From: Candidula unifasciata
Lineage: Eukaryota; Mollusca; Gastropoda; Stylommatophora; Geomitridae
DNA length: 64,000 nucleotides
Assembly (NCBI GenBank): GCA_905116865.2
Contig: CAJHNH020000494.1
Span: forward strand, 180,001 to 244,000
Direction: 5' to 3'
Of the stretch, positions 41,001 through 50,274 are shown piece after piece; positions within the stretch are counted from its first letter, which is position 1; each line of letters begins with the position of its first letter. Under the pieces are notes generated by a model. It ran no database searches. It saw only the letters and a program-made list of their open reading frames with translations, and was not told the DNA's origin. The position numbers were made by a program, and so were the translations under genes.

Positions 41001-41014
41001 CAGACAGTTGGTAT
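25829..41014 (-). CDS. Peptide GPCR A (FMRFamide-receptor-like, rhodopsin class), complete, 5 coding exons
   Basis: Five exons, all joined in phase 0, give about 405 residues with seven hydrophobic segments: TM1 in exon i with GN, TM2-3 in exon ii with the DRY motif as TVDRYIMVC, TM4-5 in exon iii, TM6 in exon iv, and TM7 in exon v with NSSLNFLLYC replacing NPxxY, followed by a GRRFRMELLKMFG helix 8 and a Ser/Thr-rich tail. The NSSxNFxLYC form is typical of FMRFamide-type and related invertebrate neuropeptide receptors; the ligand cannot be told from sequence. Extracellular loop 2 has no cysteine, so the usual TM3-ECL2 disulphide is missing. It lies tail-to-head with paralogue B about 17 kb away. 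Confidence 0.88.
26150..27045 (+). repeat. 64-bp minisatellite split by a LINE fragment
   Basis: The unit has gccagaacatggtcactcac and gacaatacaagaaaattgac; about 6.5 copies lie before 26578 and about one after 26970. Confidence 0.88.
26579..26970 (+). mobile_element. LINE fragment: RNase H end (ECPEC family)
   Basis: It reads GVLGNEQVERLAGSAQ (RNase H last motif), then HDEADVVSALWE and ECPECRDVGS, followed by the tail atcaactcaactcaac. It lies inside the 64-bp array. Confidence 0.65.
27270..27600. mobile_element. Two LINE 3' scraps
   Basis: Plus strand 27270-27340 is a RATFCK-type end with tgatgatgatg; minus strand 27345-27595 reads KASGRPRKLWNDGIKNSLKE. Confidence 0.5.
27900..28073 (-). 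CDS. GPCR A exon iv (ICL3-TM6)
   Basis: The acceptor is tatatacag and the donor gtatga. The 58 codons hold a basic ICL3 (RMADKKTSHSLKKSKESE) and TM6 (LLLTVTFTFLIFMG). The length is identical to the matching exon of paralogue B. Confidence 0.92.
28125..28752 (+). mobile_element. RTE/CR1-like LINE 3' end
   Basis: It reads KCKYLGT, QAKTAFYKIKNML, VLTYGCEAWTINKQAEQYLE, RRVLRIPWTAKKSDPDIFQG, then after a G run and an A run WHGGVSTHELIHAV and DRRLWRSMIAHDSLQGT, with the tail tgatgatgatg. It is the most complete copy of this family here. Confidence 0.75.
28760..29940. other. Intron, no gene recognised
   Basis: The only hints are a possible LINE scrap (VRKCWETRWKNNVRE near 29466) and 29722-29810, which matches the end at 17775. 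Confidence 0.4.
29976..30006 (+). ncRNA. Hammerhead-like core, degenerate
   Basis: CUAAUGA-AGGCU-cuau-AGCC-ACAACG keeps a perfect 4-bp stem II but has substitutions in both core strands (canonical CUGAUGA and GAAAC). Confidence 0.35.
30335..30520 (+). mobile_element. SINE family 3 copy
   Basis: It has caaccgtctgcacacatata, atggacgaacaaccagaact and the end ccggcgaacagtaaagtatg then aagaaaaagaagaagaag. Confidence 0.6.
30528..30640 (+). mobile_element. SINE family 1 3' fragment
   Basis: It runs from ggccgtcagtgaacagtggc to ctgtaacgtcctgtaaaagt, diverged. Confidence 0.45.
30645..30875 (-). mobile_element. LINE 3'-end fragment (RATFCK family)
   Basis: ctctcccgcctcctgcattt and cttcttcatagcgtgacgct match 38370-38510 in the same orientation. 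Confidence 0.5.
30893..31063 (-). mobile_element. SINE family 2, head missing
   Basis: It runs from gagtaaagtaaagatccctt to ttttaggctgggtcgacc. Confidence 0.7.
31072..31263 (+). mobile_element. SINE family 3 copy with GAA tail
   Basis: It has caaaccaacagcctgcataa and agaagtggactaacaaccag, and ends gccggtgaacgctaagaaga. Confidence 0.7.
31375..31770 (+). repeat. Degenerate GAT/GGT trinucleotide tract
   Basis: Imperfect gatgatggtgatgatgatg next to GPCR A exon iii. Long Met/Val or Ile/Thr frames here are compositional. Confidence 0.85.
31779..32063 (-). CDS. GPCR A exon iii (TM4-ECL2-TM5)
   Basis: The acceptor is ttttgaaacag and the donor gtaggg. The 95 codons start KFCNESRA, followed by TM4 (SFIINIPHFASFTPIY), a Gly/Thr/Pro-rich ECL2 with an NST site and no cysteine, and TM5 ending IMIITK. 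Confidence 0.92.
32104..32376 (-). mobile_element. SINE family 2 copy, full length
   Basis: The minus strand head gggagtcgctgtggtgtagt with box B gtgggttcaaatcc runs to ccctatatacccagtcacg. Confidence 0.8.
32668..34030 (+). repeat. 22-bp minisatellite, about 60 copies
   Basis: The unit is gtcgacaataaatgttacag-ag; nearly every unit carries the palindrome GTCGAC. atgtt/atatt and gaggt/gaaat variants recur in the same order (for example 32860-32990 and 33060-33310), showing higher-order duplication. Eroded copies continue to about 34240. Confidence 0.96.
34316..34528 (-). CDS. GPCR A exon ii (TM2-TM3, DRY)
   Basis: The acceptor is atctcttccccag and the donor gtgagc. The 71 codons hold TM2, the hydrophobic TM3, and TVDRYIMVCWITKAK at the end. 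A LINE 3' tail ends only about 38 nt upstream of the acceptor. Confidence 0.92.
34566..38205 (-). mobile_element. I-like non-LTR retrotransposon, ORF2 nearly intact, 5' truncated
   Basis: Read on the minus strand: APE endonuclease (LCCLQETHL, CGDFNSHSQSWG, GGSDHRPVF), reverse transcriptase (YRPISLTSCLCK, AWIDLRKAFDKVW, GVPQGGVLSP, MAMYADDLVLW), RNase H (VYTDGSAESA, DAETQAI, MLTDAKSVLEAL, HCGVPGNEKADQLA) and a C-terminal CTCG...AEHVLQDC knuckle. Two frames (38191-36377 and 36387-34606) meet at a T run near 36383, consistent with one extra T. The start of EN and any ORF1 are missing. The 3' UTR is about 40 bp and ends cgaacgaaagaagaagaag. It is in the sense orientation within GPCR A intron 1. 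EN+RT+RNase H suggests the I group; the exact clade is not resolved. Confidence 0.92.
38285..38540 (-). mobile_element. LINE 3'-end fragment (RATFCK family, best copy)
   Basis: It reads DQIIAEGMLPRKRGRGLPTR, RWAQDIRDSLSMKVHEAGEL and RATFCKVLLLDDE, with a gatgatgag tail. Confidence 0.7.
38600..39665 (-). mobile_element. LINE fragment: RT second half to 3' end
   Basis: It reads MSSLLFNLVIDWILKNTVER, MLEDLDFADDLALLSHKHEH, VLLYGAECWRMTKTDAHKLS, RRWRWLGHVMRMNPD and DRKAWKVLSEALCATRHNEN, with the tail tgatgactgatgatgag. It has one frameshift near 39260-39060. Confidence 0.78.
39668..39835 (-). mobile_element. LINE RT C-terminal scrap
   Basis: It reads QRLNSLESLWLSTSKEIKIR and CFFLVATYGCESWTIS, joined abruptly to the fragment at 38600-39665. 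Confidence 0.55.
39866..40075 (-). mobile_element. SINE family 3 copy
   Basis: Reverse complement of the 13015 copy: tcagctgtaaactccggcgg, cagatgcactctgatttcga and ttagtcgactcttatgacat. Confidence 0.7.
40076..40505. other. Low-complexity intron plus repeat fragment
   Basis: It is TAC/TAAT-rich to about 40330; 40425-40480 (ggaggaacagtttgcagtcc) matches 9460-9545. Confidence 0.45.
40647..41014 (-). CDS. GPCR A exon i (N-terminus, TM1)
   Basis: The donor is gtaagt at 40646-40641. The likely start is ATG at 40949, giving about 59 extracellular residues with one NIS glycosylation site, then TM1 ending GNTLSILTWRRPG. The frame stays open upstream to an acceptor (cttcccacag) just before 41014, so the exon may start there with the true ATG further away; the extra residues TFIFSAIVIM are hydrophobic and could belong to a signal sequence. 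Confidence 0.8.
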
Positions 41015-41204
41015 CTGTGGGAAGTTAGTGGTATGTTATTGTTCTATAATAATGTGTTATTGAAAGCTAGACAGCAACAAAAACATAGAAAGAAATTTAA
41101 ATGTGTTCGAAAAACAATCTGAGGAAAAAGATGAACAAAAGATAAATTCACGAACGGCTAGTATCAACAGTTATCGGACAGGGAGGATGTTGCAATTTGG
41201 GACG

Positions 41205-41425
41205 CATTATCATCATCATGTGACCATCCAGTTGGCGTAGGCGCTTAAGCGTCTCCACAGATCACGATCCCTGGCTGCCTGGAACAGCTCTCTTGATTAT
41301 ATGCCATCGTTTTAGCCCATCCAGCATCATCACTCTCTGTCTGCCTCTCCCCCCTTTTCCACTAATCTTTCCAGTTGTTTTCCAATTCCTCTCTTCTCCT
41401 TACGTGACCAAAGAACAATGCTTGT
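41205..41425 (-). mobile_element. LINE 3'-end fragment, diverged
   Basis: catcatcatgtgaccatcca ... agatcacgatccctgg resembles the antisense LINE end at 44030. The 41430-42000 stretch holds nothing recognisable. Confidence 0.4.
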
Positions 41426-42059
41426 CTCCTTCTTATTGTTGAATATAGAGATCTACTTTCATTAGCTTCTTTAAATCGTTGTTAGTTACTCTGACCCCAA
41501 AAGGTATTCATAACATTCGTCTCAGAACTAAAAACATGTTTGTTGCGTCCAAATCCTTCTTAATTTGTTCAATGACATTCCAAAATTCGCTGCCATACAG
41601 CAGAACAGGTTCTGTGTAATATTTTATTACTCTCCTTCTTTGGACACATCCTGAGGAAAAAAATAGCAAAATTAGCAAATAGGCACTGTAATTGAAAATA
41701 GAGTGACCGGTGAAACGAGGACGTCCAAGAAAACAGAAAAACCCTAGAGTGAACGTTGTGGAGAGAAGCCAAGGCTGCCTAACTGGATTCTATCGATGAT
41801 ATTGAAGTGATTTTACAGGATAGGAATGAAAGCAGGTATAGACTGCGAACCCTATGTGACTTATTATTGCACAAGACAATAAATAAAATTAATGTGTCAG
41901 TTCTGCTGTATCTGATGACACCATCTCTGTACTCAAATACTCTGACTTCATTTTTAGCACCACAATAACTAGTGTATTTTACAGTCTAACATTACCACTA
42001 TTATTGTAATCAACATCACGATCGCAATCTTCACCAACACCACCACTATGCTCACTACT

Positions 42060-42566
42060 GCTACTATCACCACCATCATTACTGCTTCACCACCATTATT
42101 ATCTCGACCCCGACCCCAATTACCACCACCACTAGAACTATCACGCCACCACCACCACTATCACGACAACAAGCACCAACACCAGCTTTATCATCGTCCT
42201 CACTGCAACTGTCACTACAACCACCGCCTTCATCATCATCATCACTGCAACTGTCACTACAACCACCGCCTTCATCATCATTATCACTGCAACTATCACT
42301 ACAACCACCGCCTTCATCATCATCATCACTGCAACTGTCACTACAACGACCGCCTTCATCATCATCATCACTGCAACTGTCACTACAACCACCGCCTCCA
42401 TCATCATCATCACTGCAACTGTCACTACAACCACCGCCTTCATCAACATTATCACTGAAACTGTCACTACAACCACCGCCTTCATCATCAACATTATCAC
42501 TGCAACTGTCACTACAACCCCCGCCTTCATCAACATTATCACTGCAACTGTCACTACAACCCCCAT
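42060..42566 (+). repeat. 42-bp minisatellite, about 9 copies
   Basis: The unit has cactgcaactgtcactacaa then ccaccgccttcatcatcat. It is a multiple of three, hence His-rich and Val-rich frames on each strand. Confidence 0.92.
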
Positions 42567-42569
42567 TGT

Positions 42570-43410
42570 GTAACTTAAACAGCTTAAAATATTTTATAAA
42601 TGATATAATAACGATGACAACTGTATATGATACATGCAGTTATCTCCTTATTCAAGTCACGTTGCTAAGGTGTGGAAATCGCCAATTTTGTAATAATTAA
42701 AAAATAAACCCTAACAGCTATGTTTAGCTCAGTAAAATAATAATATTGCATTAAAATAATTTGTTTAAAGGCAAAAATCAAGTACTGAATCTGACAGAAG
42801 ACATACTAAGGCGTGTAAAAATCAACTGTTATTTAAAAAAAATTTCAACCAGTTCTAATTCGCAATGTTTCTCAGGTTAACATCGCCTTAAAAGAGATGG
42901 TTCTCCTTGTCTAGACTTCAGACAATCTAAAACTGTTCTTTTAGTCCCCAGTCACACTTGTCCCCTCTAACTTCCCCATTTGACCCGACCAATTCCATTT
43001 TGATCTTTGACATGACCTGCTCAGAAGATGGAAATTGTCCTCTTCTGTTGAGGCAGCCAGTTCTCTTTGATTGTTTATTTATTTCCATACAGCTAGAGGT
43101 GAAGTCTGGACTGAGCTTCCACTCTCGCTCATACATCGCCTCGGGGTAAAAAAAAAAATGCAAAACGATTGTGTAACTGTAATATTAGGAAAATATACAG
43201 CTGGAAAAAAAGTACAACAGGAAGACAGACGGACCAGTTAAAAAAACTGATACGGGTTCTTGGTTTTAAAAAAAACCCGCAAAAGAAAGAGACAAGAGTT
43301 CGGAAACAATTGTTGTCATGCAACAATTAGGGAACAGAAGGCGGGACAAGTGCTGATTCTTTGATTTAGCTCATTCTTATTATATAATAAATGTCGTCCC
43401 ATGTTGGATG
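42570..43410. other. AT-rich intergenic, no gene seen
   Basis: No repeat, splice pattern or convincing frame is recognised. Confidence 0.4.
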
Positions 43411-43414
43411 CAAT

Positions 43415-43615
43415 TTTTTAGTTATTTGAAGCCCCACCCTGGCTTCTGTCGGGGGCCCTGAATATAGCCGGGGCATAGATATGGCCTAGTCATAGATATG
43501 GCCTAACGGCTAAAGGAGGTTTCTGGGACCTCTCCAAGAGTGATCCTCATCTGCATGGTGGCACTTTGTGTCCCCGGGTGTTTGTCGCTTATGTGATGTC
43601 CTGGTGGGGTACAAC
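43415..43615 (+). mobile_element. SINE family 4 body copy
   Basis: It has ttatttgaagccccaccctg, ggtttctgggacctctccaa and cgcttatgtgatgtcctggt. Related copies are at 43688 and 49802. Confidence 0.65.
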
Positions 43616-43687
43616 TACCTACCTTAGATTATTCTTTGATGGCTGCTTCAGGGAAATTTTAATTGCTGGTAATTAGGGGTACCATTG

Positions 43688-43965
43688 TGTTGTCCCCGTG
43701 ACATGGTAGTTAGTAAGACTGAATGCTAAGGTAGTGACCCGGGTTCACATCCCACCAATTGAAGGATGTGTTTTTCCATGACAAGTGTAACCATAAGCAG
43801 TATTTCGCCGTCTCAGTATGTAACGCAGTTGGTTTTGTGAAGCCTTACCCCGGCTGTAGTCAAGGGCCCTAGTATAACCTAAGGGCTGAACGAGATTGCT
43901 ATGATCCTCATCCGAACGGTGGCACTGTTGGTCATCTCTCGATGTGATGTCCTGCTTTAAAACTC
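43688..43965 (+). mobile_element. SINE family 4 with tRNA-like head
   Basis: The head ccgtgacatggtagttagta with box B cgggttcacatccc precedes the body gtgaagccttaccccggctg ... gatgtgatgtcctg. It shows that family 4 is tRNA-derived. Confidence 0.65.
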
Positions 43966-43984
43966 TGAGTTACCGGAATCCTGT

Positions 43985-44520
43985 CAAGGAAATAAAGACG
44001 GGGCACAATCGACTTCGCAGCCATATGCATCATCATCATCATCAGGTGCCTTGCCGACGGGCGTGGGCGATCATGCCTCTCCATAATTCACGATCTCCTG
44101 CAGCATGTATCAGTTTGTGTGCCGACACACCTCCATGCCATGCAACAAGACAGTCAAGAATCTTTTCATGTTGTTTTCCTCTATCCCTCCTTCCTCAGAT
44201 CTTTCCAGTGGTCACAACATGTTCTAAATGCATATAACATTTATATGTGGCAAATCAGCCATGTGCACATGTGGATTGGCAGGTGAGACAACAGATCCTC
44301 CAAGACTGTCGCAAATAGAACATATCAAGGCAAACACTTCTTGCCAGGAGCAACACTGGTGGAAGCCAAACTTTACGGTCGCCAAGTGACTGACAAAAGA
44401 CTGAAGAATCTAACACACAACAAGGGTCTAGGAGCGTTTCGTCAGATTTACAGAAGTGGAATAATAGAGGTCAGAGCCGTGCAACTATTTCCAGCGAACG
44501 AAAGAAGAAGTGAGAAGGAA
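43985..44520 (+). mobile_element. I-like LINE 3' end, interrupted by a nested element
   Basis: KTGHNRLRSHM (43990-44026) resumes after the insert as FICGKSAMCTCG, then LPGATLVEAKLYG, and ends ctatttccagcgaacgaaag then aagaag. These match the C-terminus and tail of the element at 34566. Several shifts are present. Confidence 0.75.
44030..44229 (-). mobile_element. RTE/CR1-like LINE 3' end nested in the I-like fragment
   Basis: Antisense match to 28560-28752 (catcatcatcaggtgccttg, ggcgatcatgcctctcca, cagatctttccagtggtcac). CATAT on both sides looks like a short target duplication. Confidence 0.75.
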
Positions 44521-44654
44521 ATAAAAAATGGTAACGCTATAATCTAGCATGCATGTCGCAAGAGGTGAATAAGGTGTGTCATAACGTGGAAGAGGAAGTG
44601 TACAATATGACGAAACGACCAAGAAGAAGAAAAAAAAAACAAGAAACTGAGGAA

Positions 44655-44965
44655 GAGGAGGGGAAGGCTGGTTCAACCACTAGAGGAGGGGAAGGCTGGT
44701 ACAACCACTAGAGGAGGAGAAGGCTGGTACAACCACTAGAGGAGGGGAAGGCTGGTACAAACCACTATAGGAGGGGAAGGCTGGTACAACCACTAGAGGA
44801 GGAGAAGGCTGGTACAACCACTAGAGGAGGGGAAGGCTGGTACAACCACTAGAGGAGGGGAAGGCTGGTACAATCACTAGAGGAGGGGAAGGCTGGTACA
44901 ACCACTAGAGGAGGGGAAGGCTGGTACAACCACTAGAGGAGGGAAAGGCAGGTACAACCACTTGG
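44655..44965 (+). repeat. 28-bp minisatellite, about 11 copies
   Basis: The unit is aggaggggaaggctggtaca-accactag. It starts beside the LINE tail. Confidence 0.93.
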
Positions 44966-45007
44966 GGAGACCGAAATTGACAACATGAGGTACATCATTT
45001 ATGGAAC

Positions 45008-45645
45008 TTGCCGGAGAAGGCACAAGCACATAATGCACCAGGGGCGGCGCCAACCGAGAAGGCACAACCACATGATGCACCAGGGGCGGCGCCACCGAGA
45101 AGGCACAACCACATGATGCACCAGGGCAGCGCCATCGATAAGGCACAACCACATGATTCACCAGGGGCGGCGCTACCGAGAAGGTACGAGCACATGATGC
45201 ACCAGGGGCGGCGTCACCGAGAAGGCACAAGCACATGATGCACCATGGGCCGAGCCACCGAGAAGGCACAACCACATGATACAGCGGGGCGGCGGCACCA
45301 CCGATAAAGCCACAAGTACTTGATGCAACAGGGGCGGCGCCACCGATAAGGCACAACCACATGATACACCAGGGGCGGCACCACCGTTAAAGCCACAAGT
45401 AATTGATGCAGCAGGGACGGCTTCACCGAGAAGGCACAACCACAAGATGCACCAGGAGCGGCGCCACCGAGAAGGCACAAGCACATGATGCAAAAGGAGC
45501 GGCGCCACCGATAAGACACAACCACATGATACAGCAGAGGCAGCACCACCGATAAGCCACAAGTACTTGATGCAGCAGGTGTAGCGCCACCGATAAGGCA
45601 CAAGCACGTGATGCAGCAGAGGCGGCGTCACCGAGAAATCGTTAA
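45008..45645 (+). repeat. 41-bp minisatellite, about 15 copies
   Basis: The unit has ggcacaaccacatgatgcac and caggggcggcgccaccga. The minus-strand frames of up to 162 codons with Trp/Cys repeats come from the array. Confidence 0.93.
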
Positions 45646-45789
45646 CAGATTTATATTTCATTTTTAGTTAGACGGTGCCACAAGGTGTCTGATTCTCCAT
45701 TTTGTTTTTAGGGAAAAAGGGGAAGGGGGAGGTTTTTGAGTCACAACTACTTGTCCTGGTAGCTCACACCAACAGCCCTGCCCAGGACA

Positions 45790-45975
45790 GAAAGACAGAC
45801 AGACAGATCGACATACAGGTAGGTAGGCAAGCAGACTGATAGACAGACAGAAACAGACAGACAATTTGGTAGGCAGACAGACAGAGAGGTAGGCAGGCAG
45901 ACAGACAGACAGAAAGACAGAACGAAAGACAGACATACAAATAAATAAACAGACAGACAGACAGACAGACTCGCG
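45790..45975. repeat. Degenerate (CAGA)n
   Basis: Imperfect cagacagacaga with aggtaggcag interruptions. Confidence 0.85.
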
Positions 45976-46740
45976 TATATAGAGGTATAGATTACACAGA
46001 CTTACAGTCTACCAACCGTTTGACTCTCCTGCCAAGAACTCCATGGATCTCGCCCTCTTAACCCCGCTATGAATTCCCCCCTAATCAATGCCCCATGTAA
46101 GTACCATTGCCCGACCCCCATCCAGCAACATACCGACCCAGTTAGACCCGTTTATTTTAACCACACGAAATATCGAACAGCGCGAATCCCGCCACAAACT
46201 GGTCTATCCCCAGGGTATGTTTTTCGTTTCAAAATTTCTGATCGCTGACAACCATTTGAGAAAATTGCGCGATAAAATCGCATTTTACCCAAACTGGCAC
46301 ATAAACACAAGTTATTTTTAGGGAAACATTGGAGTCTCATTTTTAATGAGCGTTTCAATTATGTTTGGTGAAACAGATCGCACGAAAACCCTGGGGGAAA
46401 AGGAAAGCATGGTGAGCGTATTCTAATGCGCTGATTTACACTCATAGCTGAAGAAGAAAGAAGAAGAGACAGAAGATTTTGTGAAAAAGGAGAAGAAGAG
46501 ATAATTAGGAATTAAAATGTGATAGAATTATACTTTGACGGTTGGCATAACAGGGTCGTGTGCATATCGTAATAAGAAATCGATTGTGATAATTTAACAG
46601 GTTCTTATCAATGTTATTTCTTTATTTTCATTCTATTTCTGTTGGCACCTTTCCGTCCTTCCAGTCGATAGTGCTTACATTATGCTTTGAGAAGGCATGG
46701 GACTCACAGCCCATAGCGATGGCGAGTGTGACTAGCAAGA
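45976..46740. other. Intergenic, no gene seen
   Basis: There is a GAA-rich patch near 46450-46500 and no recognised family. Confidence 0.4.
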
Positions 46741-46744
46741 CCCG

Positions 46745-47110
46745 CCCGTGGCGTTGGTAGTCATGTCTATCCACAACCTTCTGTCTCCTGTCTTCTTAAA
46801 GCTCATGCCGTGTTGGTAGTCATGTCTATCCACAACCTTCTGTCTCCTGTCTTCTTCTTCTTAAAGTCCATGTCATGTGGCGTTGGTAATCATGTCTACC
46901 CACAACTTTCTGTCTCCTGTCTTCTTATTGTCAATGCCGAGTTGGTAGTCATGTCTATCCACAGCCTTCTGTCTCATGAACTTTCAATCAACTCTGACAC
47001 AGATGATCCTTCATAGTCCATGCCGTGTGGCGTTGGTAGTCATGTCTATCCACAACCTTCTGTCTCATGTACTTTCATTCAACTCTGACACATATGATCC
47101 TCCATGCCAT
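46745..47110 (+). repeat. Tandem repeat of about 70 bp, about 5 copies
   Basis: gttggtagtcatgtctatcc then acaaccttctgtctc recurs with varying spacers. Confidence 0.85.
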
Positions 47111-47269
47111 GCTGTGAAAATGTCCAGCAGCCTCTTTTTTTTTTCAGTCTACCTTAGAGACTTGGCTGAATAGATTGGCCATGGGAGATACCGGAAGAGA
47201 TGTTTATGGACATATGGCTGGCGCTGATCCTAACGACAGTGTCACAGGCCAAAGAGGCCACATTAACAG

Positions 47270-48124
47270 CTATTAGTTTTAGATGACAAATTCGAAAAAA
47301 CCTGGCCAGCCATCAGTTTATAAAAGACCTTGTTTAGTCTTTTAGGATCTGTTTTTTTCATTACGCACCGACTCTGCAGGACACCGACCCAGCTGTTGCG
47401 GCTCTGCACATTGGGCGAGACAGCATGGGTACGGACGACTGCAGGGGAAGACCGGTTGTCTGACTGATTTCCCTGGCTCATTTGGTTAGGTGGTGTTAAA
47501 TTTTATTTCCATTGTATATCTCGCTAGGAGATAGTTTAATGGCAGGTCGCTATAAGTGATGTGTTGGCGTATTGAAGATAAACGTACATGTTAAATGTTT
47601 AGGTTTCTGCCATTGCTGAGGTAATCTCGCTGAGCGTATGGTGTCATTACCATAGTTCCTTGTTAGCTGGAGATTATTAGCACTTTAGGTTCTGATTCTG
47701 GTCGCGTACGTTTGTTGTTGATGTTATCTTGTGGACTACGCTGATTTTATGTTAAGTGAAATAAACCGATGTTCAATGTTTTAATCATAATTCCAGTTGT
47801 CTTTAGTTAGGATTAGGACTTGTAGTTAGTGTGACTAGTTTACCTATTTGTTGATTGGCTGATCTAGACTTTACACAAAAGATTTCATGTCGGGGTGAGA
47901 TACTGTTTTCTTACCCCCGCCTAAACAAACCTTTTTCTTTTTTTTTCTTTTTACGGAGGCAGCTTAAGCTTGGTTTTTGGTCTCCCACTCGCCACGTCAC
48001 ATGGTTAGAGCACTTGTAGGTTCGGAGTCGAGAAGATTTCAAGGAGTAGGTTTCCATATCATCCTTTAGTTATCTCTTCTCTTCCTTCCATTACAAGTTA
48101 CCCACTTTACTTTGCTTCTAGTAC
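47270..48124 (-). repeat. Unclassified element of about 850 bp, copy 2
   Basis: Inverted relative to copy 1 at 1942-2790. The minus strand frame 47481-47263 (NVQSRNSWVGVLQSR) is only partly open in copy 1, so coding is unlikely. Confidence 0.7.
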
Positions 48125-48389
48125 AACAGCATCAACCATCTAACAAGGAGGGACTATGCCACCATCCTCAGAAATCCTGACAATGCTTCTCACCCATGAC
48201 CTCTGAAGCCAAGCATGCCACTCTGCACGAAGCAAGCCTGTCCTCACCTTCCTCGGCATCGATATTTAATATTGATGTTTAATACTGAGTATAATTAGGG
48301 GATGCTGCAGTTATGCAGTACCTGTACATGAGCCATCAATGGGTAGACAACGACGGTGAATCGGTTACCTTGACAAGACAACACAAACT

Positions 48390-48775
48390 GAGGCAAGTGT
48401 CAGTGAGACCAGACAATAACAAAAACTGGAGGCAAGTGTCAGTGAGATCAGACAATAGCAAAAACTGGAGGCAAGTGTCAGTGAGATCAGACAATAGCAA
48501 AAACTGGAGGCAAGTGTCAGTGAGATCAGACAATAGCAAAAACTGGAGGCAAGTGTCAGTGAGATCAGACAATAGCAAAAACTGGAGGCAAGTGTCAGTG
48601 AGACCAGACAATAGCAAAAACTGGAGGCAAGTGTCAGTGAGATCAGACAATAGCAAAAACTGGAGGCAAGTGTCAGTGAGATCAGACAATAACAAAAACT
48701 GGAGGCACGTGTCAGTGAGACCAGACAATAGCAAAAACTGGAGGCAAGTGTCAGTGAGATCAGACAATAGCAAAA
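48390..48775 (+). repeat. 39-bp minisatellite, 10 copies
   Basis: The unit gtgtcagtgagatcagacaa-tagcaaaaactggaggcaa is a multiple of three; frames on both strands stay open (RQVSVRSDNSKNW; LTDTCLQFLLLSD). Third-position bias is absent because copies are almost identical. Confidence 0.94.
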
Positions 48776-48998
48776 TGCAAGTGGTCGAAGACGAATTTAA
48801 AAAAAAAATTTTTTAATTCACATACTAATAGAGTTTGTCAACTTCTAGACGAACAGCCAGAATTTAGAAGGAAAAATAAAAATGGTAAAAGTGTTTAAAA
48901 GATGCTCTGTTGGTCTTTCTCGTTGTTCTTCTCTTGTAACTTGGCTAACACGCAGTTTCACTGTATGAACAAGGCGACGTTTTGTTTTGAGGTTTCAG

Positions 48999-49212
48999 TT
49001 AGCTGCGTGTTCTTTACAGGACGTTGCAGAACCAACCCCTGCATTTTTTGCTGTTGTGGTTTTCATAGGCAAATTTGCGTCCAGTGGTTTGCCATTGCTT
49101 CTGGACGGTCGGCTTCTCGATACCATTGTCGAAACCTACTCAAAATGCAAGGTCCGCAGCTGGGATCGAACCCGGCACCCCGGCATTACGAAGAGCGTTC
49201 GGAACGCCTAAG
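48999..49212 (-). mobile_element. SINE family 1 copy
   Basis: Antisense: ctttacaggacgttgcagaa to gctgggatcgaacccggcac. Confidence 0.8.
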
Positions 49213-49314
49213 CCCCATACGCCGTATGTATCACTTTCCAAAATCTGCCAATCACTGCACTTATATACTACTTCTGCGTTGTAGGGGGGGGGGGCGGAAG
49301 GGGGGGGGGGGGGT

Positions 49315-49487
49315 TCTTTTGAGCCTAAGGAATTAAGGCCGCATGTTTAGTGCTGTCGCCACAACTGTGCAGGTGAGGATTTATTGTGCCCTCGACAGAA
49401 TAAATTCCCAGCCTTACTGACGATTCGAACCCGGGTCTCTCTCATAAAAACCCAGCGTTCTAACCGTTTAGCCAGCCGCTCGTCATG
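49315..49487 (-). mobile_element. SINE family 5 copy
   Basis: The minus head gagcggctggctaaacggtt has box B cccgggttcgaatcg. It pairs with 3640-3828. Confidence 0.75.
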
Positions 49488-49542
49488 TACCACTGCACAC
49501 TGGGTACTCCTAAGTGTGTTCAGTCATCCAATACATATGACA

Positions 49543-49620
49543 GGGTTTCTCAACTTTTTTTCAGTCACGACCCCATTTTATTAAAAATCGACGCATTTTA
49601 ATAAACTTATAGAAAATAGA
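49543..49620 (+). mobile_element. Possible hAT terminus
   Basis: cagggtttctcaactttttt followed by cagtcacgacccc has the form of hAT MITE ends. The other end is not found. Confidence 0.35.
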
Positions 49621-49801
49621 TTTGTCAGCGTAATTTAATTCAAAATGATTTTAACTTAAGGCATATTTTATCTTAGTCTTAATCTTAGTCGACTTTTCAA
49701 CATCACCACAATTGGGTTTCCTCCATAGTGTATTTAATACGAGTATCGAAATTGTAACTCATAACGAATTCGATTCACCGTCCTTTTTAGGATGACATTC
49801 T

Positions 49802-49985
49802 TCGTTATTTGAAGCCCCACCCTGGCTCTTGCCGGGGGCCGTATAGCCAGGCCAAAAATATGGCCTAATGTCTGAAGGCGGTTTCTGGGACCTCTCCACG
49901 GTGATCCTCATCCTCATAGTGGCACATTGTGACATCGGGTATTTATCGCTTGTGTGATGTCTTCGTGGGGTAGAAAGTCAGTCAG
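49802..49985 (+). mobile_element. SINE family 4 body copy
   Basis: It has ttatttgaagccccaccctg and cggtttctgggacctctcca. Confidence 0.65.
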
Positions 49986-50274
49986 TCATTGTAACTCATT
50001 AACAATCTAACTAATTTGCTGTTATCAAGAGCAAAGTATGCAGAGCAAGCTATGGGAAACCATGCAGGACCTGCAGCTGACATGCGAATTCATAGAGGCA
50101 ATCCACCTGATGATCTGATCTGAGCATACGAAACCGAACGCAAAGAAGAAGAAGAAGAAATGTATTATGTTTTGCAAAATCCATATGCATCGAAGAAAAA
50201 ACCGTTGCTGTCCACCAGAAACAAGACTAGGCACTCAGCTCGCTTGTATAACTACTACTACTAATAGCAGTTGT

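Noticed and set aside
42048..42566. His-rich and Val-rich overlapping frames
   Set aside because: 42-bp tandem repeat, open on both strands.
45173..45661. 162-codon Cys/Trp-rich minus frame
   Set aside because: Product of the 41-bp array; frames change between units.
48313..48816. 167-codon repetitive ORF that could be a secreted repeat protein
   Set aside because: The unit is 39 bp, so all frames stay open; the minus strand is equally open and there is no signal peptide or conserved third-position pattern.
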